The notes under the pieces are model-generated. The model was not told the origin of the DNA, ran no database searches, and saw only the letters and a list, made by a program, of their open reading frames with translations. Position numbers and translations under genes: made by a program. Positions 11,191 through 23,706 of a DNA stretch of 64,000 nt are shown one piece after another. The stretch comes from Cunninghamia lanceolata (Eukaryota > Streptophyta > Pinopsida > Cupressales > Cupressaceae), in contig BSBN01001017.1 of the NCBI GenBank assembly GCA_027924645.1, positions 10,690,501 to 10,754,500 on the forward strand, in the 5' to 3' direction. Numbering within the stretch: the first letter of the stretch is position 1; the number at the start of each line of letters is the position of its first letter.

Positions 11191-11340
11191 TTTGTAAGTA
11201 TTCACATTGATTTTGTAAAGTCATGTTACATTGAGTTGTAAGTATACACATTAATTTGTAAGGTTTGTCCTTTTTTTAATTTTTTGCTGTATTTTTACAC
11301 ATATACACATTTTTACATCATCATGTTATGTATTTTGGTG
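11191..11340. other. AT-rich 3' flank of transposase gene
   Basis: Short AT-rich stretch after the stop codon containing two TAAGTATTCACATTGATTTTGTAA-like half-repeats; possible 3' untranslated region. Nothing else seen. Confidence 0.4.
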
Positions 11341-12388
11341 TCCTGCTCCTGATGCAACCAAACTATAGTTCCAACGCATCTAGATGGGTGTGTTTAGGCT
11401 AGGCATTGTTCTATTTTTCACCCAAACATGTCAAAATAGTCCAAGCTACATTGTACCGACAATATCCCTTAAGAGTCTAAAGTGCAAAAAGGTAGCAATC
11501 TTTGACGAGATGTTACTAAAAAACTGTGTCACTTAGAAACATTTTGTCTAAGGTAACACGATCATGTAGAGTGCCTCTACAATAACCCCTCTCAGTGTTT
11601 TATATCTCTGAGGCATTTGCCCGTGGTAAAAGGTTTTCTGCTATCCCAAAAATCGTTAGAAGGAGGCAGTGTAAAGTTGCAAAGGGGTATAACTTTTGTT
11701 CTTCTCATCGTGTGGCCAAACTGACAGTTCCAAAGCATATGGATGGGTACGTTTACGCTAGCATGGTCATATTTTTCACACAAACATGTCGAAATAGTCT
11801 GAGCTACATTGTACCGACGATATCCCTAAAGAGTCGAAAGTGTAAAAAGGCAGCAATCTTTGACGAGATGTTACTTAAAAACTGTGTCACTTAGAAACAT
11901 TCTATCTAAGGCAACATGATCATGTAGAATGCCTCTACAATAACCTCTCTCAGTTTTTTATATCTCTGAGGTATTTGCCCGTGGTGAAAGGTTTTTTGCT
12001 GCCCCAAAAATAGTCAGAAGGCAGTGTAAAGTTGCAAAGGGGTGTAACTTTCATCCTGCTCCTGATGTGATCAAACTGACTATTCCAACGCATTCAGATG
12101 GGTAAATTTACACCAGGCATGGTCCTTTCTTTCACCCAAAAATGTTGAAACAGTCCGAGCTACATTGTACCAACGATATCCCTAAAGAGTCCAAAGTGCA
12201 AAAAGGCAGTAATCTTTGACGAGATGTTATTCAAAAAATATATCACTTAGAAACATTCCATCTAAGGTAACGTGATCATGCAGAGTGCCTCTACAATAAC
12301 CTCTCTCAGTTTTTTATATCTCTAAGGCATTTGCCCGTGGTGAAAGGTTTTCTGCTGTCCCAAAAATCGTCAGAAGGAGGCAGTGTAA
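11341..12388. repeat. Tandem repeat, ~357-bp unit, about three copies
   Basis: Units start near 11341 (CCTGCTCCTGATGCAACC), 11698 and 12053. The shared phrase CACTTAGAAACATT recurs at spacings of about 356 and 358 bases. Each unit contains TACATTGTACCGACGATATC and TTTGACGAGATGTTA. The third unit breaks at 12388, where the gag-containing array begins, and the repeat resumes at 30996, so the array was inserted in or grew within this satellite. No credible coding frame. Confidence 0.9.
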
Positions 12389-12389
12389 T

Positions 12390-14523
12390 TTTATGGGTTT
12401 TTATGAAGGGGCCTGCAGATTTAAATTTTTGAAACCTGAATTTTATGCAGACACCATCATTGGCTTTGTCTAGGGATGCATGCCTCTTGTAGGCATGGTG
12501 AGAACCATAGATCTCTGTGATGCAGACCATTCCCTTATCCATTGGGCACATAGAGTCAAACATTGCACCACCCTGCATCACAAAATACACTTTTGAACAC
12601 TATTTGCGTGGTGGCCCAGGGCCACCAAAACGGAAAAACCAAAATTTTCCTTTATCAAACACCCTATTTTCATCTGATATCATTGGACCAAGCCTGACAA
12701 ACAAACCTTGTCATTTACATATTCAAACATCTTATTGAGCTTGCTCCTGTCAGTACTGCCTCTGTCAACATTATGCAAATAACCATCAGCACAGGCAACA
12801 TGTGAATGTCATGTTTATCAAACTATGCATTCTCATATGATATACAATATTTATCATCATCAATATCAGCAATATGCATTGTAGAATGGTTTCCCAGCTG
12901 GACTAAAAATTGAAAGCACTCAAAGTCCACCACATAGCCAGGATCATCAGGCCTCATTTTATCATAAGCTGGCATATCAAAGAAGAAGCTTTCACATTCA
13001 TATATGTGCTCTTCATGCAAACAATCATCAGCTGCACCAAACAGGAATGGCTCAAACTTTGGCACCTCTCTGCAATAACCTTCATGATATATGTTGGTCT
13101 CCCTTTCATCAAGATGAAAATCAAAATCCTCCCCAATAACAGTGCTTAGACTCCCACCATACTCAAATAGATCCTCCTCAGCATATGTATCATTTACATG
13201 GAAGAAGATTGATCCAAGTGTTTCAGCTTCATTATAGTATGCCACTGGTTCATGGGCAGCCAAACATGCATTTTCATTACCAATGAATTCCTTGCGTGGA
13301 GAAGTATCAGCCTGTGTGTCATAAACAAAACAATAGTCAAATAAATAACAATCTTGCTTAGCACTAGCACTTGTTTCAATCTTTGATTGCTCTTCATCAT
13401 CTCCATGTGTTTGAATAAAAGGCAATGACTCAAACATGGAATTGCTCCTTTGTTTGATTATTTCATCTCTATCTTGTGCACAATATTCACAATTATCTTC
13501 ACAAACCCACTCAAACAAGTATTCATTGCTGTCCATAATCTCACCATTGTTTTTAGAATCAGACACCTCAACCTTGAGATGGGAGTAACCACTGATCCTC
13601 TCACTGGTGAACAATCCAGTTGAGCATTGTTATTATGTTCAAACATAGCAGCATTGTCAACTTCTATATTTTCATTTACACATTTATCTTCAAATGATGC
13701 CATGATCACTTGGTCCTTTGCAATTTCACAACTGTTATTATACCAAAGCCTGTGGATAAGGAATTCTGTATGTGCACATCTCTCATCTTTTCTGTATTTC
13801 TAAAAGCTTGTATGCCATCTGCACACTTGTTATATTGAATTCCCTCAACAATGCACTAGAGCTCTTCTCAAAAGCTTCAGAATACATACTAATACATGCT
13901 GGAGTATCAGGTTTGAAGTCATCAGGGATTTGTGAAAGGGCAACTACAAATCTATGATTGAAATCAATGCCGAGATCTTCATCTTGTCTTATAATTTCTA
14001 TTAATCTTGCAACAAGATCAACAGGCTCTCTTGCAAATTCCTTTCTAAAACAGTCAACAAGCTCATCCCAACAGGTAAAGGACCTCTTTGGAAAGCTTAA
14101 ATACCACTCTCTAGCTCTAGTACCAAAGCATCTAACAAAAAACCTCATCCACATATCCTCATCTCTAAATGAGTGTCTCTCCATAAATCTGTGAAAGTTT
14201 TAGATATGTGCACCCCCATCACACACACTATGTCCACTAAATCTAGGCATTTCATTGTAAATCTGAGCAGGCATACTTTCAACATTATAATCAACCCATG
14301 ACAAATCTAACTGGTCATATAAAGGATCAAAAGGGCTGACAAGAGGTTTATCATTTTGACTGGCAGACACAACATTATTACTATTTAACTGAGCTTGCCT
14401 AGCCTCTAAGGATATCAACCTATTCTTTATCTCTTCAATTTTTTTACATAACATTTCATCCCCCTCTTGGCTGAGTATGGGTGCATACATATTTGGATTC
14501 ATGAAAATTTCACTCTTAGACAT
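12390..14523 (-). pseudogene. Gag-like protein gene, tandem unit 1 (decayed)
   Basis: Starts ATG at 14523 (MSKSEIFMNPNMYAP). The first ~270 codons include a retrotransposon gag (capsid-like) region: SFRDEDMWMRFFVR, ARAREWYLSFPKRSF (here TRAREWYLSFPKRSF), CWDELVDCFRKEF and PVDLVARL, as in Ty3/gypsy gag. A ~400-residue acidic, Cys/Tyr/Asp-rich segment follows (for example NIYHEGYCREVPKFEPFLFG, SFFFDMPAYDK, IDDDKYCISYENA) that I do not recognise. Stops or shifts occur at 14200 (TAA for the CAA present in unit 3), 13783, around 13610 and 12823. No protease, RT or integrase follows, so the unit is gag-only. The final codons read into the adjoining 357-bp repeat. Confidence 0.75.
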
Positions 14524-14936
14524 TTTATGTCTGCCTAAGACCTAGGGCTTCCCCTTGGCATTTAACTTATGCAATAAAACAACAAATATAAGTGGGAAGG
14601 AGCCATCTACCTTTTCTCATCTAGATGCTGAAGTCATGAACAGAATATTTTTTAGATCACAACAACATATATCATCCTCTCACGTGCATTGAAATTTTTT
14701 GCAGAGTCGCCACCTCTCCAAAGAGGATAAAAACCTTCAAACAACTGAAAGCTCATCAAAGAACAAATATTTTTCTGAGTTCATACCACCAGCAAAGCAC
14801 CACTATTCACATGAAAGATACAGATATCAACTCCCCAGTAGAGTTACCATTTTGTTGGTGACTCAGATGGGAAAAACTTCACTAGAGATTGCAAGATAAC
14901 ACTTTCATATTATCCCTAGCGGAGTCACCATTTTGT
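14524..14936 (-). other. Leader region of unit 1 with repeated primer-binding-like motifs
   Basis: Between the gag start and the TGTATAT-rich region are three related motifs whose reverse complement reads TGGYGACTCNGCTRGGGAT: one at about 14701 (GCAGAGTCGCCACC), one at 14827-14845 and one at 14912-14930. They resemble the tRNA-complementary primer binding sites of some plant gypsy elements. The multiple copies are unusual. Role inferred. Confidence 0.5.
14912..14930 (-). promoter_or_regulatory. Putative primer binding site, unit 1
   Basis: Minus-strand TGGTGACTCCGCTAGGGAT, preceded on that strand by ...CAACAAAA, matches the usual arrangement of an LTR ending in CA followed by a TGG-starting primer binding site. 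Equivalents are at 20176-20194 and 28218-28236. Confidence 0.5.
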
Positions 14937-17612
14937 TGTTTCTTTCTCTCTGAATCGGCAGAGGGTTTGCCAATTCCAATGCACAGGCAGATTCAACCAA
15001 CAAATACAGGAGGTTGCGTGAGATGCCTTCCCTTCACTTCTAGTTCTGCCGCACCAAGGGGGTGTCCCTATAGCTAAAGATTTAAACTTGACTCACCCAA
15101 TGACACAAAGATTTAGCTTTTCAGAGCAGGTAGAATACTCTCATTTTAGGACCAAGATTTGGATGTAGATCACAAGGGTGGCAATGTTCTTGGACATATC
15201 TGACTGGTTGAGGATGAGAGTATGCAAGGGTCCTATTTCTACTCCTACATCTAACAGGTTGGAAATATGCAATGATTTGTTTTGATACTTTGGATGCAAG
15301 ACAAGGGGGGTTTTGGATCATAACTACTACACAAGGGCAGACTGGTGCCTATCATAGGGCAAGGAGTCAACTAGACGTATACATGTCAATGGTTTGCACT
15401 AGCATTCAAGTTTCAAGGGGTTAAGACTGATATTTGCCTTACAAACACCACCCAAGGTTGAGTATTTAACTGCCTCTACTTACAAATATCCTAGCTGACA
15501 TACATCCTTCTTCATACTTAACCTAAAACAATTTAATCCACTCCTTGAATGGAAGTTAAAAGATCAAGCATACAATACAGAAAGTCTATATTCTAGAATC
15601 TGAGGAACCCTTAACAACCAGATTCAAAAGAAAAGATGCATACAACAAATGAAGATAGGCAACTAAACACATGCACAAAGCATTTTTCATAGAAACATGA
15701 CATGAAACTAAAAAGGTGTGCAAAATACATTCAAAATGCAATTCATAAACTCCAATAGAGATAGAACAACCAAGAAATGCTCAGTTTTTCATTATTTTTC
15801 CAAAAAATACCCCTGTCTTCAATAACCTTTAATGAGTAACACAATCTGCATTTTATAGCAAGAATGTGTACTCAACATGAAGCACAATGTCACTTCAAAA
15901 TATTGCCAGATACAATGCATAAAAAAATGGCGCCCAAAATATTGAATGTAGCAGAGAGAAACAGAGGAAAGAGCAGGTGAGATCGGGAGTCATGCAGTCA
16001 CCTGAAGATTTTTGCCCTTGAATATGGTAGTTGGTTCATCCATCAGTCGACCATACCTCTACATTTCTACCATTACTGCCCAACCTACCGATTTTGGGAT
16101 GCACAGTTCACTTGTTTTTTGAAGTTTCTTTCCACCTGAAACGCGCCATGCAGATACAAAGAAAATCCTTCCTGTTCTTGAAAGTTTGAATGGTAGCCAT
16201 TGATTTCTTTCCTCGTGCTGAGATTTGCGGCCTTGGTTCATGCTGAAAAGTCCACAGCCAATCAAATCGTGCCACGTAGGTGCACTTTTTCGATCGCTGA
16301 CTTTTCCTGCTTCCATTTTACAATTTCTGCTCATTTTGCCATTTTCACCTTTGTTTATGCAAAATGCATATACATACAACCACCCACAGTACATTCAAAT
16401 CCTTGTATATGCAGAAAGATATATATACAACCACTTTCTAACATGTGGCCGCCCCTAATTGGTCCTCCATCACTGAAAAAATGCATCTCTGAGTTATCGG
16501 GACCATTGCATCTTCTTATGCATCTATGGTTGTACGTGTGAGATTGTATATACATACAATCACCAACATGTAAGGTGGACCCCAAATTCTTATAAAACAT
16601 ATTGCAATCACATTCGAGTCCAGGTTGTAACTTCCCTTTTGCATATCACTTTGTATATCGCATGTACAAACACAATATACACCCTGCAGATTCTAAACCA
16701 TTATGAAACATATTGCAATCGCTTTGAAATCTAGCACTTGTATCTTCACCATTGTATACATGTTGTATATCACACATACAATGTACAACATACAACCCAT
16801 GGACCCCAAACACCTATCCGCTGCATTTGATTCTCCGGTCAGGTCTGCTTTGTATGTCTTCCCTTGCACCTTTGCCTTGTATATCACAAACATACAACGC
16901 GGATATACAAATAAAACATACATACAATCTGGACCCCTACCGTTATCAACCAGAATGTATAAATTTTTGGGTCCGGGCCTTGCATATTAGGGATGTATAT
17001 ACGCTTGTATGTTCGATTGCATGTACAAACATACAATCGCCTTTGCATGCAACTGGTGGACCCCACCCCTTGGTATCTGACCTTTGCACATTGAATTTGC
17101 AATTTCATTTGTATGTTGCTGCCAATGTACACTGCCTTGTATATCTGCTTGCATCTTTCCTCTTTTGCATCATCGGCCATTGAAAAGACAATTAGTTGAG
17201 CTGCTGATGCATATTGTTTCACCGATGAAACCTTTGTATGTCCCCCTTGTATGTCAGCTTTGTATCTTGTCTTTGTATGCACCCTTTGCATGTGACGAAT
17301 GTATAAGACCCTTGTATCTTTTCCTTTGCATGTGCGCTTGTATATTCGAACATAATAATAAAATATACATGCAAACCCCCACATACAGGCACAAAATATA
17401 CGATGGAATATGCCTGCAATGTACATTCTCTTTTCACGCCCAGCATTGTATATGCAAGCCCGATATGCATACAATGATTTTTTCCACTTTTTTGAATGCC
17501 GATTGAACTTTTTTTCAGGCTCGCCAATGTATATCTGCACATGTACATTCAAATGTACATACAAACACCAATGCATATACAAAGATACATACATGCAACT
17601 TCTGAGGGACTT
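14937..17612. repeat. Putative LTR or leader of unit 1, with TTGTATGT/ACATACAA-rich half
   Basis: This 2.7-kb stretch is repeated in units 2 and 3. The first half is ordinary non-coding DNA. From about 16350 it is packed with TTGTATGT, TGTATATC and ACATACAA elements every 12-25 bases on both strands. Long open frames here (up to 303 codons in unit 3) come from this low-stop composition, and their residues (Tyr, Cys, Ile, His rich) differ from any domain. If the units are LTR retroelements this is the LTR, ending at the primer binding site. Confidence 0.6.
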
Positions 17613-19787
17613 AGAATTTTATGGGTTTTTATGAAGGGGCCTGTAGATTTAAATGTCTGAAACCTGAATTTTATGCAGGCACCATCATTGGCTCTGTCTG
17701 GGGATGCATGCCTCTTGTAGGCATGGCAACAACCATAGTTCTTTGGGATGCAGATGAGTCCCTTATCCATTGGGCACATAGAGTCAAACATTGCAACACC
17801 CTACATCACAAAATACACTTTTGAACACTATTTAATTGGTGACCCAGGGCCACAAAAAGGGGAAAACCAAAATTTTCCTTTGTCAAACACCCTATTTTCA
17901 TCTGATATCACTAGATCAAGCCTGAAGATACTGCCATTGTCTGTCCACAAACAAGCCTTGTCATTTGCATATTCAAACATGTCATTAAGCTTGCTCCTGT
18001 CAGTAGTGCCTTTGTCAACCTTATGCAAATAATTATCAGCATCAGGCAACATGTGAATGTCATGTTTATCAAACAATGCATTCTCATATGATATACAATA
18101 TTTATCATCATCAATACTAGCAATATGCATTATAGAATGGTCTCCCAGCTAGACTAAAAACTAAAAGCACTTAAAGTCCACCACATAGCTAGGATCATCA
18201 AGCCTCATTTTATCATAAGCTGGCATATCAAAGAAGAAGCTTTCACATTCATATCTGTGCACTTCATGCAAACAATCATCAGCTACACCAAATAGGAATG
18301 GCTCAAACTCTGGCACCTCTCTGCAATAACCTTCATGATATATGTTGGTCTCCCTTTCATCAAGATGAAAATTAGAATCCTCCCCAATAAAAGTGCTTAG
18401 ACTCCCACCATATTTAAATAGATCCTCCTCAGCATATGTATCATTTGCATGGAAGAAGGTTGATCCAAGTGTTTCAGCTTCATTATAGTATGCCACTGGT
18501 TCATGGGCAGCCAGACATGCACTTTCATTAGCAATGAATTCCTTGCATGGAGGAGTATCAGCTTGTGTGTCATAAACAAAACTATAGTTAAATAAATAAC
18601 AATCTTGCTCAGCACTAGCACTTGTTTCAATCTCTGATTACTCTTCATCATCTCCATGTGTCTGAATAAAAGGCAATGACTCAAACATGGAATTGCTCCT
18701 TTGTTTGCTTATTTCTTCTCTATCTTGTGCACAATACTCACAATTATCTCCACAAATCCACTCAAACAAGTATTCATTTCTTTCCATAACCTCACCATTG
18801 TTTTTAGAATTAGACACCTCAACCTTGAGATAGGAGTCACCACTGATCCTCTCACTGGCATCCTTCACTGGTGAACAATCTAGTTGAGCATTGTTATTAT
18901 GTTCAAACATAGCAGCATTGTCAACTTCTATATTTTCATTTACACATTTATCTTCAAATGATGCCATGATCACTTGGTCATTTCCAATTTCACAACTGTT
19001 ATTCATTCCAAAGCTTGTGGACAAGGAATTCTGCATGTGTACATCTCTCATCTTTTCTGTATTTTCTAAAAACTTGTATGCCATCTGCACACTTGTTATA
19101 TTAAATTCCCTCAACAATGCAGTAGAGCCCTTCTCAAAAGCTTCAGAATACATACTAATACATGTTGGAGTATCAGGTCTGAAGTCTTCAGGGATTTGTG
19201 AAAGGGTAACTACAAATCTATGATTGAAATCAATGCTAGGCTCTTCATCTTGTCTTCTAATTTCCATTAATCTTGCAACAAGATCAACTGGCTCTCTTGA
19301 AAATTCCTTTCTAAAATAGTCAACAAATTTATCCCAACAGGCAAAGGACCTCTTTGGAAAGCTCAAATACTACTCTCTAGCACTACTACCAAAGGATCTA
19401 ACAAAAAACCTCATCCACATATCCTCATCTCTAAATGAGTGTCTCTCCATAAATCTGTGAAAGTTTTAGATATGTGCACCCCTATCACACACACTGTGTC
19501 CATTAAATCTAGGCATCTGATTGTAAATCTGAGCAGGCATACTTTAAACTTTATAATCAACCCATGACAAATCTAACTGGTCATATAAAGGATCAAAAGG
19601 GCTGACAAGAGGTTTAGCATTTGACTGGTAGACACAACATTATTACTATTTAACTAAGCTTGCCTAGCCTCTAAGGATATCAACCTATTCTTTATCTCTT
19701 CATTTTTTTACATAACATTTCATCCCCCTCTTGGCTGAGTATGGATGCATAGATATTTGGATTCATGAAAATTTCACTCTTAGACAT
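17613..19787 (-). pseudogene. Gag-like protein gene, tandem unit 2 (decayed)
   Basis: Second copy of the gag-only gene, ATG at 19787. The capsid-like part is interrupted by indels near 19620-19710 and a TAG near 19370, then runs openly from 19366 to 18638: SFPKRSFACWDKFVDYFRKEF, EAFEKGSTALLREFNITSVQ, NSLSTSFGMNNSCEIGND and the acidic middle part. It continues with stops at 18638, 18161 and near 18145 to a segment ending CLWTDNGSIFRLDLVISDEN and then GPGSPIK before a stop at 17828. Compared with unit 1 it restores sequence across 13783, so the three copies together show that the ancestral ORF was continuous. Confidence 0.78.
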
Positions 19788-20199
19788 TTTATGTCTACAT
19801 AAGACCTAAGGCTTCCCCTTGGCATTTAACTTATGCAATAAAACAACAAATATAAGTGGGAAGGAGCCATGTACATTTCCTCATCTAGATGTTGAAGTCT
19901 TGAACAGAATATTTTTTAGATCACAACAACATATATCAACCTCTCATGTGCACTAAATTTTTTTGCAGAATTGCCACCTCTCCAAAGAGGATAAAAACCT
20001 TCAAACAACTGAAAGCTCATCAAAGAACAAATATTTTTCTAAGTTCATACCGCCAACAAAGTACCACTTTTCACATGAAAGATACAGATATCAACTCCCC
20101 AGTAGAGTCGCTATTTTGTTGGTGACTCAGATGGGAAAAACTTCACCAGAGATTGCAAGATAACACTTTCATATTATCCCTAGCGGAGTCGCAATTTTG
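19788..20199 (-). other. Leader region of unit 2 with primer-binding-like motifs
   Basis: Same organisation as the unit 1 leader: related motifs near 19970, 20095 and 20176-20194. No gene. Confidence 0.5.
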
Positions 20200-22074
20200 T
20201 TGGTTCTTTCTCTCCGAATCGGCATAGGGTTTGCCAATTGCAATGCATAGGCAGATTTAGCCAACAAATACAGGAGGTTACGTGAGATGCCTCCCCTTCA
20301 CTTCTAGTTCTGCCGCACCAAGGGGGGTGTCCCTATAGCTAAAGATTTAAACTTGAATCGCCCAATGACACAAAGATTTAGCTTTTCAGAATAGGCAGAA
20401 TACTCTCATTTTAGGACTAGGATTTGGATGATAGATCACAAGGGTGACAATGTTCTTGGACATATCTGACTGGTTGAGGATGAGAGTATGCAAGGGTCCT
20501 ATTTCCACTCCTACATCTAATAGGTTGGAAATATGGAATGATTTGTTTTGATATTTTCGATGCAAGACAAGGGGGGTTTTGGATCATAACTACTACACAA
20601 GGGCAGACTAGTGCCTGTCATAGGGCAAGTAGTCAACTAGACATATACAAGTTAATGGTTTGCACTGACATTCAAGTTTCAAGGGGTTAAGACTGGTATT
20701 TGCCTTACAAACACCTCCCAAGGTTGAGTATTTAATTGCCTCTACTTACAATTATCCTAGCTGACATACATCCTTCTTCATACTTAACCTAAAACAATTT
20801 AATCCACTCCTTGAATGGAAGTTAAAAGATCAAGCATACAATACAGAAAGTCTATATTCTAGAATTTGAGGAACCCTTAGCAACCAGATTCAAAAGAAAA
20901 GATGCATACAACAAATGGAGATAGGCAATAAACACATACACAAAGCATTTTTCATAGAAACATGCTATGAAACTGAAAAGGTGTGCAAAATACATTCAAA
21001 ATGCAACTCATAAACTCCAACAGAGATAGAACAGCTAAGAAATGCTCTGTTTTTTGTTATTTTTCGAAAAAATGCCCAAGTCTTCAGTAACCTTTAATGA
21101 GTAACATAGTTTGCATTTTATAGCAAGAATGTGTACTCAACATTAAGCACAATGTCACTTCAAAATTTTGCCAGATACAATGCATCAAAAAATGGCACCC
21201 AAAATATTGAATGCAGTAGAGAGAAATAGAGGAAAGACCAGGTGAGATCGGGAGTCGTACAGTCACCTAAAGATTTTTGCCCTTGTATATGGTAGTTGGC
21301 TCGTCCATCAGTTGACCATACCTCTACAAATTAATGCCCAACCTACCAATTTTGGGATGCACAGTTCACTTGTTTTTTGAAGTTTCTTTCCACTTGAAAT
21401 GTGCCATGCAGATACAAAGAAAATCCTTCCTGTTCTTGAAAGTTTGAATGGTAGCCATCGATTTCCTTCCTCTCGCTGAGATCTACAGCCTTGGTTTGTG
21501 CTGAAAAGTCCACAACCAATCAAATCACGCTTCGTAGGTGCCCTTTTTCCATCTCTGACTTTTCTTGCTTCTGTTTTACCTTTTCCACACATTTTGCCAT
21601 TTTTGCCTTTGTATATACAACCTCCCACAGTACATTCAAATCCTTTTATCTGCAGAAGCATATATATACAACCGCTTTCTGACACGCGGCAACCCCTAAT
21701 TGGTCCTCCGTCGCTGAAAAAATGCATCTCTAAGTTATCGGGACCATTGCATCTTCTTATGCATCTGTGGTTGTACATGTGAGATTGTATATACATACAA
21801 TCACTAACATGCAAGGCAGACCCCAAATTCTTATAAAACATATTGCAATCACATTCGGGTCCGGCTTGTAACTTCCCTTTTGCATATCGCTTTGTATATC
21901 GCATGTAGAAACACAATATACACCCTGCAGATTCCATACCATTATGAAACATCTTGCAATCACTTTGAAATCTAGCACTTGTATCTTCACCATTGTATAC
22001 ATGTTGTATATCACACATACAATGTACAATATACAACCCGTGCACCCCAAACACCTATCCGCTACATTTGATTT

Positions 22075-23241
22075 TGGTGCAGGAGCACCTCAAAATCCAA
22101 TAGATATAGAAGATTCCTTGCATTTTTCCCAAGATGTTATATTGTAAGGCTTTAGGTCACTTTGAGTCTTAGCAGGTCGAATAATGACATGTATGTCAAG
22201 AAAAGATTAAAAGAATTGTACCGAAATAGGAAGTTTGTAACCAAACTATAGTTTGTAACTGATTGGCAGTGGTGGTTCATTTTCCACCATGTGTAACTAT
22301 CAATTGTGAGTCATTAAATAGTTAGACTCTGTTGATGTAGAAGAGTGAACCGACAGAGAGAGGAAGAACAAATCTGTATTTATATTTAGAAGAAAGAAAT
22401 AAAAAGTTTCTGTCATTTTGGTGTAACCCCTAGGATGTAGTTCGGAAGCATTCCACTAGTTGAGGTTTCTTCGAAACCAGTGGAATGTCTTCCTTAGAGT
22501 AGATTGTTTTTTTTGTCTTGTGGATTTAGTGTTTCTGTGCTTGGTTGTTCGGTTACAAGAGTTGTAGAGAGATCATCGGCGTGAGCATAGGCATCGAGAC
22601 GAGGAAATGATAGTGGACTGAAGGTCAAAGTCTGATCGATGGAGAAATTGATATTAAGTATTTTGGTATGAGAAGTAAGAAGTCTTACCGACGCTCAAGT
22701 TGATGCTAGGCACATCGGTGTGAGAAGTGCCGTCAAGAAAATTGTTGAAGACTTCACCAATGGTAGGAGGTCACATCGATGGATTAAGTCCGGAGGCTCA
22801 TCAGGTAGATAGTGGAGGGAGTCTTGCCGAAGGTGACATTAAATGCAATGCATATCAGCATAAGAATTATGATCGGGAGAAGAGATGAATGTCAGAGCGA
22901 TAAACATTGTCCAGCCGATGGAAGTTTAATAGATACAAAGGCATCGGTGTGAGAAAGGATATCGGTAAACTAGGAGAAAGTTACACCGACAGAGGTAGGT
23001 CTGAGCGATGGAAGTCTACGGGATTCTAAGACCATCAGGGTAACGGTTTGTATCGGTATAATAAAACTTGACCTTGCCGATAGTAGTATATCTTGCCGAT
23101 GGTAAGGAAATCAAATATTTTGGTACTGGTTGGACATACAAGAGGGTTGGAAAGGTGATTAAAAGAATAACCCTATGGTTCTGTGGGTATAATGGGTATT
23201 TTACACCTATTTTGAACATTTTTTATTATTTCTTTGCATCA
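22075..23241 (+). repeat. 5' LTR of the short element
   Basis: 1167 bases, TGGTGCAGGAGC...TTTGCATCA. Aligns end to end with 23707-24874. Confidence 0.92.
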
Positions 23242-23706
23242 AATTGGTATCAGAGCTCAGAAGATTCTAAGCGTGTAGATAGAGTGCCAAAGGAGGCAAT
23301 CTACACCAGGAGTTCGAGATGAGCATTGGTTTTTGCTATCTGATTCTGTTATGAAGTTTTTATGGTTGCAGGTGCAAGTTCACTCACTGCTGTAGGCAGA
23401 CAGGAAGGTCTATTAAGAGGGCCGGAGGAGATGGTCCATTGGTTGTCACCAAAAGTCTTGGGGAGAGAGGCAAGAGAGGACTTCCAGGTGAGGGACATAA
23501 GTGTTGTTGTAGTAGGGAGGAGTGGACTTCAGATAGAGATGCACCTTGGAGGCAGCCAGTCAAACTCCATTAATAGGAGTCACAGTTGGAAGGTAAAGAG
23601 GAAGCAGAGGAGGCATCAAGTCAGGGTTGAAGACATAAAGAGGCAAAAGTCATTTGAAGAAGACCACACAACTCTTGGGACAAGAGTTTCTTCATGCTGG
23701 GGAGTA
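23242..23706 (+). other. 465-base internal region of the short element
   Basis: Holds the primer binding site at 23245-23256 and a purine tract at the end. A 141-codon open frame starts at 23362 and runs into the right LTR, but shows no known domain, is Arg/Ser/Gly rich and is probably chance or a degraded gag start. Confidence 0.75.
23245..23256 (+). promoter_or_regulatory. Primer binding site (initiator tRNA-Met type)
   Basis: TGGTATCAGAGC, the usual plant sequence complementary to the 3' end of initiator tRNA-Met, three bases after the 5' LTR. Confidence 0.9.

Noticed and set aside
11341..12388. CRISPR-like or 5S rDNA array
   Set aside because: Units are 357 bases with no spacer pattern and no recognisable 5S promoter boxes; plain satellite.
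16884..17594. 236-codon minus-strand open frame in tandem unit 1
   Set aside because: Same low-stop repeat composition as above; not kept in unit 3 in full and protein is Tyr/Ile/Lys repetitive.
21308..22054. 248-codon minus-strand frame
   Set aside because: Spans the non-coding putative LTR; counterparts in units 1 and 3 are broken differently and no domain is present.
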